NCBI GenBank assembly: GCA_026874595.1 | Contig: CM049317.1 | Coordinates: forward strand, 17,881,382 to 17,945,381 | DNA from: Sipunculus nudus | Taxonomy: Eukaryota; Annelida; Sipuncula; Golfingiida; Sipunculidae | Reading direction: 5' to 3' | DNA: 64,000 nt | In this document: positions 42,115 to 64,000 of the stretch, piece by piece | Numbering within the stretch: position 1 is the stretch's first letter | Layout: the number at the start of each line of letters is the position of its first letter | Translations under genes and position numbers: made by a program | The notes under the pieces: generated by a model | Seen by the model: the letters and a program-made list of their open reading frames with translations, nothing else | The model's database searches: none | Told to the model about the DNA's origin: nothing

Positions 42115-42515
42115 ACGAAGACAAATTATTCAGGGGAAAATATCGGGCCGATCCGGGATTCGAACCCATGTCGGTGGCGCACAAGTCAGGCGTTCCAGCC
42201 GCTTCGCCAGTAATGCAAACTTCACTTGCAAGACAGTTCGGGCCGCTTTTATGTCACGCCGTAACACATCCCCACTTAAGAGCGTTCTCCTATCAGAACA
42301 AGACCAATTACCCTAGGAGTCACACTTTGGTGAGCTTATTCCCTGGGCCACAAAGTTTTACCGTCATCCCGGACGAGCCCCCATTTTGTTACGAAGACAA
42401 ATTATTCAGGAAAAAATATCGGGCCGATCCTGGATTCGAACCCATGTCGGTGGTGCACAAGTCTGGCGTTCCGACCGCTTCGCTAGTGAGACAGTTCGCT
42501 TTTATATCACCCCGT

Positions 42516-42520
<5 letters not shown>
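42110..42520 (-). repeat. Two tandem tRNA-like SINE copies between (AT)n tracts
   Basis: Both copies begin TTGTTACGAAGACAAATTAT and carry antisense box B GGATTCGAACCC with box A near the CCGCTTCGC end. The copies (from 42112 and from 42388) are flanked by AT arrays at 42043-42108 and 42521-42567. Confidence 0.65.
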
Positions 42521-42570
<50 letters not shown>

Positions 42571-43859
42571 CCATCAACCGTTTTTCCCATTACCAGGAGG
42601 CAGTATCAACAAATATCCACCTATGACGTATAAAGGAAAACTGAATATTAGCCCTCCCTAAGCAGGCTCTATATATGATAAGGTAAGCACATCTGAGGTA
42701 AAAATGGTTTATATCACATCTATATAATGGATTGATATATATAACACCCTGGGCTATATAAGATAAGCCTACTATAAATATTCCATATGAAATTATTTAC
42801 CTAGGATAACACAATGACCCTTGCAAGGTTTCCCACTCAATCCTTTATAAATAACCTTGAAGGGTTTCTCTCGGTACATTTAAACGAGTTTTAGTAATGT
42901 TCCATAAAAGATCAATTGAAAGGTAAAAAAAACCCTGTGATGAGGTTCAATACTCAGTCCACTTTGAGGAATCATCTTTGCTTCTACCTAGACCCCTGTT
43001 TTCTAAGAGTGTTGTTATAAGAATTATGGAAAGAAGGAAGAGGTGGTAGCCTTGACAACATGATATCCAGGCCTTTTTAAAATAAACTAACATAGGAACC
43101 TGCGAGTCATGATATAAGTCATAATTGAACACCCATTCCGAGAGTCTTTATATAGTATATAGTATTTGATATCAGAGGCTAATGTGGCCGTGTTTAATTG
43201 GCTAAATAATGAAGAAAAATGTTTTTGCACAAAATGTTTTTGTGGTTACCCTGGCGGCGTATACTGTAGTTTCGAAACAGTTTCGGCTGCAGCAGTTCCC
43301 TCTGGGAAGCCGTCATGTGAAACGGAGAGATAAACCATCAGAGTAAAACCAGCCTTGTAATTAATAAACGTTGCATGAATACACGTAAGTCATCCGTGAA
43401 TGTAATATTTATTATTTTCCCAACAGAATAACGCCACTTTTTGTTTAACCTCCAATAATGATAGCACGACAAGCAGATGTAATTGAAAAAGTACTTTTAG
43501 AAATGTGCGAACCCTTCAGCTTATATTGCCAACTCGGTGTATTCAGTTAATTAGAAATCGATGTTTGGGTGATAGGCTGCCGCTAAAGAGGTGATGGCTG
43601 AGAACTGTTATTATCCTAACACATACACTAGAAACCGTAAAATAAGCTCACGCTAAATGTTCAAAACGTATAACAGGGGAACACAATTGAAGATGGGGAG
43701 ATCGGCTGAAATCAGCTTTAAATGATAGTTCCTAAATAATTAGTGATATATGGACTGGTTTAAATAAATTTATTCATGTTGCATTCACATTGAAATCTTT
43801 TTCAATCGACCCATAATAAAAACAGACTCGATTAAACAAAGATCTAGGATTTAACACAA

Positions 43860-44480
43860 GGTTTATAGTTCAGCGGTTATGCTCCCATATTTGGAGGAAT
43901 TGTGCAAAAAATGAAAGAAGCATGAAAATTGGCAAAAGTATTCTTTGGAGCTTATTGATGAATTTCAGATATAGGGCTAAGCTAAAAATAAATTATCTTG
44001 GCCAAAATCCAAGATGGCGGCTAAGATGGCCACCAAATTAGAAAATGTATATAACTTGAGTTAAAATGTCCTGAGAAAGCATTGCAAGTACTCTAATATT
44101 ATGTTTTTTTGACTGAGAAATTCAATTTTTGAGGTTCCAACCCTCTCCAGGTACTCATTAGCTGGTTTTTATCACAAATTTGGTAATATTCCCATTAGTC
44201 CAATAGTTCAGCTGCATATTGAGAAGAATTGAAATGAAAACCTGGAAAGAAGAATGAAACTTGGCATAATAATTTTCCAGACCATACTCTATATGTTCAG
44301 ATATGGGGCCGAGCAGAATTCACAATATCTTGCTAAAACTCCAAGATGGCCACCGAAATCTAAAATACCAATATAGTCGGTTCTATTTGTCCTGGAATGC
44401 ATTGCAAGTGAACTGTTTCTATGTTATTAGGATAAAAAAAAATTATTTATAAGGGTTCCAGGTCTGTATCATGCATCTGT
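43860..44480 (+). repeat. GATGGCGGC repeat, two tandem copies
   Basis: Two related units (about 43860-44110 and 44205-44440) sharing GAAAGAAGCATGAAA-like, CAGATATRGGGCYRAGC, CCAAGATGGC and GCATTGCAAGT words. An inverted third copy lies at 47640-47905. Confidence 0.7.
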
Positions 44481-44635
44481 GAATGAAGTCTATTTTGTTG
44501 GTATTGAAATTGTGCTAAAATTACCCTTTTTTACCAGCACATCTAACGGTAAAATGTATTTGTTGATTACCCTGCCGAAATTTAATATATTTGTTAATTT
44601 TAAGGATTTGAACACTATGTCTCTTTCAATGTAAT

Positions 44636-44850
44636 GAAAAGGACAGTCGAATGGTAAAACGCTCGGCTCTCTTCAGTGGCGACTGAAGTTTCTGTCCCCA
44701 TTGTTGCTATGAGAATGAATTGTTGTGGTCCATACAGAGTCGGTTGTTTTCATCGTGTCCTCTGATTCCATCCACCACTTCGCCATCCGAGCCACGGAAA
44801 GTGCCTTGTAGTAGTTATTATAACCAGTAGTACAATCAATGTAAAAGAAA
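44636..44850 (+). repeat. SINE-like repeat, family 2
   Basis: Starts GGACAGTCGAATGGTAAAAC GCTCGGC and contains CCATCCGAGCCACGGAAAGT followed by TTGTAGTAGTTATTA. It matches the copies at 46885-47100 and 60707-60880. Confidence 0.7.
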
Positions 44851-46884
44851 TTTTATTTGTTTGTAAGTTGTGGCTCTTTTGCCTTGAGGTGACGGTGCAG
44901 CATCAAGACTCTTTGCTTGCATGAAGACAGAATTAGTACATATTTAGCGGCTCACCACATTATGCTGTATGCTACGCTTTCTTTTAAAGTGATAGATTTA
45001 GGCCTGTTCGTATCACTTTCTACTGAATGAAAATGAAGTTATCCGTATGATAAAGATGGTATGTTGTTAAAAAGAAGTCATAACCTATCGTGAAGACATT
45101 AGAGAAAATATCATGGTTTGTGGCGAGATTTCACCATTATGCCATTGCGACCTCGACGGGGTTTGAACCGGGGACCTACAAACATATCCTTAACCACGGT
45201 GCATGACAGAATCTGGACACTTGTGCAGTTTGCCGTTTACCTTCTACATTGATAATCTGGTTTATGATCCTTACTAATAAGCTTACTTTGCATTTCCAAG
45301 TGATGTCATAAATTTTTCGTTTGCGTACATAATGCACACTTTTAATAAATAAAAATGATAATTAGAAATAATAAATATTTGCTTCATTTAATGAAATAAT
45401 TTATCTTCATGTGCACAGGATGCCAGATTGTTGGTCGGACTGAACTTTGCATATAAGATTAAAAGAACCGATAGTAAGTTGGAATTGTGGGCGTATTACT
45501 AGAAGAAAAACGCTCTTGTCCTGCAAAATATAAAAGAAAGTATTCAGACAAGGTTATTAAATTTGCCGGCAATATAACAAAAAAATAATGTAATAAACTG
45601 TTCTGTTCAGTAATAATATTCAGAAGTAGTCTATCCTCATTAATATATGTTAACTAGATGAAGCGAATGGTATGAAATACAAGTTTCCTAAGCATTCTTC
45701 ATTTGGGCATAAAACTGACATAAAGGGAAAGTACAAAGGTTGCCAGTGCTCAGAAGCTGAAAGCACAGCAAAGTTACAATCACTAATCAGGTCGATGAAC
45801 TCAAACCGAACTTTGTACTGAATTTCTAGGTAATTAAGTTAATGGAGAAAGAATGCATGTCTGGAACCTGAGGATGCATTATATTTTTTAACCTTGTTTT
45901 GTGAATTAGATTTTCTATCTTCCGTCTTGCTGTACCATTTTCTTAGCATCCATCCATGTAAGATCAGCTAGCTTGAACCTCGCAACACCGACTCATACAT
46001 GTGGTGAATATTTCTAACAATATATGCATGTACTACAAGAATCTACAAATGTGCATAATATCAGTAAATGAAAGTATTTTGTTGACACCAACGCATAATG
46101 CAAAGTGAATTTTAATGGCAATTCGTTGGGAAGGAACAAGTTTTATATCACAAAAATTGCATCACAGCAAATGACAGTGATACTTTACTGACACATCTGT
46201 CGGTTCTTTCCTACAATCATGCAGTGTAAAGTCTGCATCGTCACCATATCACGAAATTAGTAATCTGCGTGAGTGTTATTTCATGCATTCATCACCATAG
46301 TACAAAGGCAGCATACAGCAACATGTTGCGCACCTCTAATGTGTGTGTAGCAGAATTATTTGATTTTTAATTGCATTAATCAAGATTTAGATGAATGTTC
46401 AAATTAAATATCATGTTTGTAGATTTTCGAAAATTCTGCCTATTCTTCACTGATATATGAAGCTCACACTGATACCAGACAGGATACCTAAGTTTCTTTC
46501 ATTCCTTACCTCGACAAAGCAGTAAATACATTCGTTAGCATGCAGATAAAGGGATTTCAAACAGAGGAAGTCAGATATTAAATATTAATATAATAAAACC
46601 TACCCAAGCAAATGACACTTTCATTTAAAAGTGCAGTATTCAGCAAATTTTATCAAGTTTACCGTTGAGTGTACTGATGTAAAAGGGAATTTGAGTACAA
46701 TTTCAGTAGGTACACACAAGGTGGAATCTTACAGCTGACAGGTGTGAGCTTCACACATAGGTCTGTATCCTGCCACGCACGCATAAAGTCTGATATAAAA
46801 GTAAAAGCAAGATAAACTTTATATTATATTGATTGTCTAATTTATTTTATTATAATATATAATTAATATGGATTGTACAGTTAG

Positions 46885-47100
46885 TTGTAATTACTATTAC
46901 AAGCCACTCTCCATGGCTCGGATCGTGGCGTTCGGTGGTATATATACATTGGTGAAGGAAAACGAAGGACAAAGAGGAATTCACCCACCTTGGATGGGCC
47001 ATTATAACCCAATAGGAATAGGAACGATGTTTAAATCTGGGGCGCCAGTGGAGATAGCCGAGCGTTTTACCACTCAATTGTCCGTACCATTACATTGAAA
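46885..47100 (-). repeat. SINE-like repeat, family 2, inverted
   Basis: On the minus strand: GGACAATTGAGTGGTAAAAC, CTCGGCTATCTCC, CCACGATCCGAGCCATGGAG. Small ORFs over it on both strands are by-products. Confidence 0.7.
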
Positions 47101-47639
47101 CAGACATTGGGCTAAAATACGGATTAAAAATTAATATATATGTTAAATGTCAGCACAGTTGGATTTATGCATTTGATATTTCCCAATTGCCCTAACAAAG
47201 GTTTACATGAATGCTGATCGTAAAACCTAAGTACATGTATGTAGGTTACAAATATTCTAATGGTAAATGTTTACGGACATATCCTAAGTTCGTTGCAGAT
47301 TTCGACAGATAAGTTTTTTTGCACCCTTCACCTCTTCAAAGGAATTATATTTGTTAGCATGCAAATAAAGGGGAAGTAAAAGGTAGAAAGGAAGAAACAT
47401 TGCAATAAAATTTGTTCTACTATTAAAGCATCCGAATTCATGACAAAACAGACAAACCTAAGCCAGCATATGACACTTTCATTTGACTACGATCACAATG
47501 TATGCGTTTACTGTGCAGAACTCGACAAATAATGTTTGCCATCCATTGTGCTGGTAAATAAGGGAAAATGTAGGACAATTTCAGTATAAACAAAACCAGG
47601 ATTCATTCGCAGAGTCATTTTACAGACTTTAAACCCTTA

Positions 47640-47905
47640 TTAATGAATTTTCCGACCCTAAAAACGCAGAAATAGTGCACTTGGAAAGCATTCTAGGACA
47701 AATATAACCGAATGTATTAATATTTGATAATTTGGCGGCCATCTTGGCCGCCATCTTGGATTTTGATCAAGATCGGATGAATTCCGCTTGGCCCTATATC
47801 TGAAAATGTTAAGTAAGGTCTGGCCAACTATTATGCTACAAGTTTCATGCTTCTTTCACTTTTTGCACAATTCTTCTCTTAACAGCTGGACTTTTAGGAA
47901 CTATC
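47640..47905 (-). repeat. GATGGCGGC repeat, inverted copy
   Basis: Reverse complement of the 43860 unit: TTGGCGGCCATCTTGGC, GGCCCTATATCTGAAAATG, TTTCATGCTTCTTTCA, TTTTTGCACAATTCTTC. Confidence 0.7.
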
Positions 47906-50727
47906 TAAACCCATGGTTTGAATAAAATTGGCAAATTTGCAGTCCTAAACATTGCAGTATTCTCGAGTTTACGTCTTCTCTTTGTGTCCTTTTCATTAAC
48001 GGGGAAATGTTAATATGAAGACATACAAACGGACAAATGAACACCCTCACCTTGGTTTAGTAAGCACACAATCAAAGCTGCCAGTGTCACGTTTATTTCG
48101 GCCATTTTGTAACAGATGTGGCACCGCGGGAACAAGCGACTGTTATAAGCGCCCTCCTGCCCTCTTGTCATTGACCACACTTACGGCCTTCATCTGTTTA
48201 TATAAACAACCAGGTCAAGGCGACGGGAAGGTTAACTTGGTGCACATCCCTATTTAAACCAGCTTTTGAATAATTCATAATTCCGCATCTTTTTCTTACT
48301 CTTTTCCGTGACATTCGCGTTCCTGGAAAATACTTTCACAAGAATAATTAAAAACTATGTTTAAAGAAACGGATGATATCCCTTATATTAATTATGATAA
48401 GATACTTTTACGACAACCAGAAAATGTCAATTTCTGCCAGGTGTCAAACGTGGATGTTTCTCTCAATTAATACGTTATTTTACAAATTGGTAAAAGCAGA
48501 ACAATGGAATTGTAGAGTGCATTTGGCGTTGGAACATATGCCCCGTTCGATACAATTCTGGATCCTCAAGGACACGGAATTGTATATTTTTATCAAAACC
48601 AGTAGATTCGTTGTAATGGTTTGACTCTAAGTAATGAAAGTCTGCTTATCCCTGCCTCATGCATATGATACCAGAAACTGATTAGGGGTAGGTACATTCT
48701 TATTAAACGGTCACTATATTTCAATAATAATGGTTGAAGTCTCATTGGTCATCTTCGTATATCGAGATAAATATATATTCAGTATACTTCATACGTTATG
48801 AGAATAAGCCATATATTTTGACAGCCATGGAAGTTGGATATATGGCACCTGTTTAGTAAAGAGTTCCTCATTTTGGTCGTAATATTTCCCCCAAAGAAGA
48901 CACTACAACGTATGTTTAAATATTTTAGTAATAACCCCATATGGAGGATAGCGGAAACAGAAAATAAGACTGTCGGAAAATTCCGGAGATACTTGCGGAG
49001 ACTGAGTTATTTATGCACTCTTTAAATGATGAAATGCCCATATATAAAAACACACACATACACACACCACCATACATATATATATGTGTGTGTGTGTGTG
49101 TTTGTGTGTGTGAAATGATATTTTTGGTTAAATTCTTGCCTTCGCATTAAATGGTTGACCATATATCTATCCTTTATCTTATCTTTATTTACACAATAAA
49201 TGTAAGCCGGGTCTATTTATACCAGGGGGTATTAAATAACCAGGGTATAATTGAACGGTAAACTACCTGCAATAATAGCTACTATAGTTGGAAGAACTGT
49301 ATACCAAATCAATGCATGTATATGAATTTTTTTCAGAATTTATCCGAATGAAAACTGATACCAATCTGCTATGCCTATATTAAGCCCATTTATACCATGA
49401 TTTTAAAACCCCCTCCCGTGGTCTGCACACACATTATTTAATGCCGGCTGTCTAATTAACCCCTCGTGACAAATCACAAATATTTAATGCTGTCAAATAT
49501 CTATCTCTAAAGTTTAAATCATGAATAATCTTCTGTGTTATGCAACACTTTATCGTACGTATACTGAGCGAACATCAATGGAACATTATAAACACGATAA
49601 AAGAATTAAGCAGGTCACATTTTGTATCAAATATATCCACAAAGTGGTTTACCAAAGCTTTAATATGGTTAAATATGTGATGTACAGCTCCGAATGCCTC
49701 GTATGGCTTGTATAACTCTGTGAGAAAGTAGCATGTGTAATCTAACTTCCCCGCAACGTCTCCACGTGTACGAAATGTGACCTAAAAACATGCATTCGCC
49801 ATCACACGCGGCCTCCCTTTCATTACGTCATTTGATCCGCAAGGGATCATTCCAGTTACATTATGTAGCTAATTTATTCTTGCCACAATCATTAACGGTT
49901 ACAATATAGTCTGAATAAGATCCAGACCCGTTTATTTGCAAGTTGTTCTATGACAGAAACCTTCATTTGAAAATGCAAATAAAACATTTATAACCTGAGT
50001 AAGCTGACACGGCTGAGAAAATTTCTCAATGTATCGGACATTTCCCGATATATTTCTTTGATATTTTGAGGATTGGCAATGGGTGTAAGAGGAAACTGAA
50101 ACCGATCTACAATATTATAATAGGGAGATGTATCCCGATTCTGGCATAGTTGGTTTAGTATGTCTGCATAAGTGTTTGCTATTCCGAACAACATCTAAAT
50201 GAATTTGTTCGCAAAAAAAAAAAAATTAACCCACTCTTACCAATAATTACTCACCTTAAGAAATTAGAAAACACAACAACCTATTCCAAAGGGTGTTAGA
50301 CCTTGGAGAACCTAACAAAAATAGTAGAACAGACTGCAATGTTGTCCAATATAACAATAAGTTATTCTGAAATGAACAATTACGTTTACCTAAAGGGAAA
50401 AGAAAAAAGGTATATAAAAGTAGGGCTATCAAAATGTTAGCCTGAACTAGTTTAGTCTAGTTAACTAGTCTTAACTAGTCTTAACTAGTTTAGTTTAGTC
50501 CTTTAGTCTGATTTGTAATATTTTGAATAATTAATTACATGGTAATGTTCAAAATAGAATGATTTAATTTAAATCTGATTGCCTTGGGTTTCTCCTTAAC
50601 TATTGTATCCCACGTTATCACAACCATAGGGCAGTGGGGTCATCTTACCAAGGTCAAGCTCATGTCATCTTCCACAGCTGTCGTCTGTTGTCCGAGTGTA
50701 GGGCGGGAAGACGTAAAGAGAGACAAC

Positions 50728-50767
50728 ATGGCGGCCAGGAAGTCCTGTTTAATTGTTATCTGTTCAG
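50728..50767 (+). other. Possible orphan first exon (MAARKSCLIVICS)
   Basis: ATG in a strong context (ACAACATGGCGG) starts a short signal-like peptide and ends in phase 1 at TCAG|GTATAA. Upstream is a GGGCGGG box at about 50700. No downstream exon of gene C takes phase 1 usefully, so its partner is unknown. It could be chance. Confidence 0.2.
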
Positions 50768-52067
50768 GTATAATATTCTATTTATTTGTACTTTAATGTA
50801 AAATATAAATTCAATTACCCTAAAGTACAAGGTTCAACGTGGCATTTTGTATTGTGTAAATATATATGCTTATTTTTTATTGTTTTGATGCATGTAAATA
50901 TGGTTAACATGGTGTTATTGTTTCGTTTTAAGTTCAGTTTGTAACAAACTGTCGCAGCGTCCGCCGTCCGCCGTCTGCTACAATCATGACATTTTGCATC
51001 CAGTGTGAGCATGTAAAGAATATGTGTAAACAGAAACTTTTGGTGAGAACATCGGTGTCGATCTACTTTATTCTACCGTTCTTTAAATAAGTAAGAAAAA
51101 AACAACAACTTTGGCGTTCATATCATACTTACCAATGCTTCCAAGGATAAGAAATACAATGACTATGAATTGAGTCGAATTTATTTCAAAATGACATCTC
51201 TCTGTAATTTCAAATTTGGGCAATTCGCAAAATTTGACATTTTGATGTGTTTCCAAACACGAATTTATATATTTTACCAAATATCTCAAGAACGGTTGTA
51301 GTCATAGTCACCAAATTTTACAGGGATATTGATCATGGGACTGGTATATGTTATTTGAAGAGTAACCTGTTTTGACCTATTTCCGTTTTTTTTCCTTATA
51401 TATATAACAACTAACCACTTTAGCTTTTACATAAAATTAAAAACCAGGTAGAGGAAGGGAAATGTAAGGACTTTGAATTACTATGAATCAAATTATTTCC
51501 TACAAGGCGTTCTTATATATAGAACTGCAGTTTTTTATAGCTGTTACAGCCTAATGAGATATGTTACCTAACATCTCAAGAACAGCCACGGCTATCAGCA
51601 CCACATTTTACAGGTTTATTCACAATAATCTACTGATCAGCTGATGCATGGCGCCACATGTTGACTATGTCCTCTGAGCCAAAATAGCCTTTTCCAATTT
51701 TCCCGAATATGACAGGCACGTATGAAGGGAAAACAAACGTTGACAAAAAGAAATGGCTCTGATTATTTTCAAAGTTCTGTCTCCATAGAAATTTAAATTT
51801 TACGATATCATATAATTGCATAACTGTTGTAACGAATGTCACTAAATATCTCGGTAAGTGATTTTGTGACTGGTAAATAGGTACAAGTTGTAGTTGACGC
51901 CACTTATCTTCAACTACTTCTCCTAATTTTTCATGTGAATTATATTTTTATTTTAATTTTACCTATACTAGCATGCTCCTTGGGGCACAGGGTGAACATC
52001 TGACCCCTGGTTCTCTTGTTGCTGTGTCGTTTATTTAGTGTACTATGACGGATCATTTTTTGCTTGG

Positions 52068-52074
52068 TATAAAA
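52068..52074 (+). promoter_or_regulatory. Candidate TATA box of gene C
   Basis: GGTATAAAACG about 214 bp before the gene C start codon. A CTCF-like word (GCGACCTCTAGCGGAC, 52208-52223) lies between it and the ATG. No direct support. Confidence 0.3.
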
Positions 52075-52287
52075 CGTCTTATTTTATAGGCCTATACATA
52101 TACAAAACAGCAAAAAGCATATGATATCCCTGTACTATTAAAAAGTGTGATATACTAATATAGGGTAAAATATATGGAAACAGACTTCGAAAAAGACGGA
52201 TAACAGGAGCGACCTCTAGCGGACCCAAATTGTCATTGGAAACCTTGTGTCTCCTTCCTCAGCTCCGTACCAATAACTTTTTAAGGC

Positions 52288-63918
<11,631 letters not shown>

Positions 63919-64000
63919 TAATAACAGTTTATTGTGAAGCGTTATTGGAGATAACAGCTCTACGATGCGGTTCTGGGAACAGAATGTCGCATATTTCTCA

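Larger units (their letters stand above)
40887..52287. other. Divergent intergenic gap between genes B and C
   Basis: About 11 kb. Gene B's first exon and promoter should be here but were not found. Contents: diverged repeats with GACCTTGACCTC words (41270-41960), SINE-like copies with (AT)n (42043-42567), GATGGCGGCC repeats (43860-44480, 47640-47905), an unrelated SINE family (44636-44850, 46885-47100), and a repeat-like zone (50930-51880). No complete gene recognised. Confidence 0.65.

Noticed and set aside
43250-43360. Minus-strand exon candidate for gene B's start (MVYLSVSHDGFPEG..)
   Set aside because: The peptide is not hydrophobic enough for a signal sequence and its only donor is in phase 2, while exon 2 needs phase 1. 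Possibly part of a repeat.
45112-45200. tRNA-like stretch with GTTTGAACCGGGGACC
   Set aside because: Only a box B-like word is clear; no box A at a proper distance and no stem pairing found.
46868-47098. Plus-strand 76-codon ORF and its antisense partner
   Set aside because: Both cover a SINE-like family 2 copy present three times in the window.

Overview
This is a eukaryotic, AT-rich, intron-rich animal window. Its interspersed repeats are tRNA-headed SINEs, MITE-like elements with inverted ends, elements rich in CGCGAA, and many (AT)n and poly-G/C tracts. Together they fit a mollusc best, probably a bivalve; that is an inference from repeat style, not from a species marker. No bacterial, viral or organellar genes were recognised.

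The window is dominated by three paralogous genes for secreted GH31 alpha-glucosidases (maltase-glucoamylase / acid alpha-glucosidase type). Each has a signal peptide or a place for one, three N-terminal trefoil (P-type) domains, the GH31 N-terminal beta domain and the (beta/alpha)8 catalytic barrel. I resolved splice junctions by hand, using reading-frame continuity and matching exon lengths between paralogs. Gene A (minus, 12469 down to 54, 11 exons) is cut by the left edge just before its catalytic nucleophile. Gene B (minus, 40886 down to 19445, 22 exons found) is complete except for its signal-peptide exon, which I could not find. Gene C (plus, 52288 to 63861, 15 exons) is cut by the right edge after the DICGF motif. 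A and B are head-to-tail and share the same length for all ten exons that can be compared (exons 2 to 11). C lies in the opposite direction and is more diverged. B and C carry both catalytic aspartates (WIDMNEP and WLGDN), so they look active.

Layout: 1-12.5 kb gene A; 12.5-19.4 kb intergenic with SINEs, a MITE and one unassigned ORF; 19.4-40.9 kb gene B; 40.9-52.3 kb a divergent intergenic gap rich in repeats, which should hold gene B's first exon and promoter; 52.3-64 kb gene C.

The most unusual things seen are: intronic minisatellites in A and B built from copies of the exon 5 border, including its 3' splice site; a decayed, frame-open copy of the 3' end of exon 12 in a gene C intron; a phase-1 intron that sits in trefoil 1 in A/B but at the same spot of trefoil 2 in C; trefoils that all carry C-x2-C in place of the usual adjacent cysteines; a probable GC-AG intron in B; a possible alternative hydrophobic C-terminus in B; and active-site-flanking changes that separate A/B from C.
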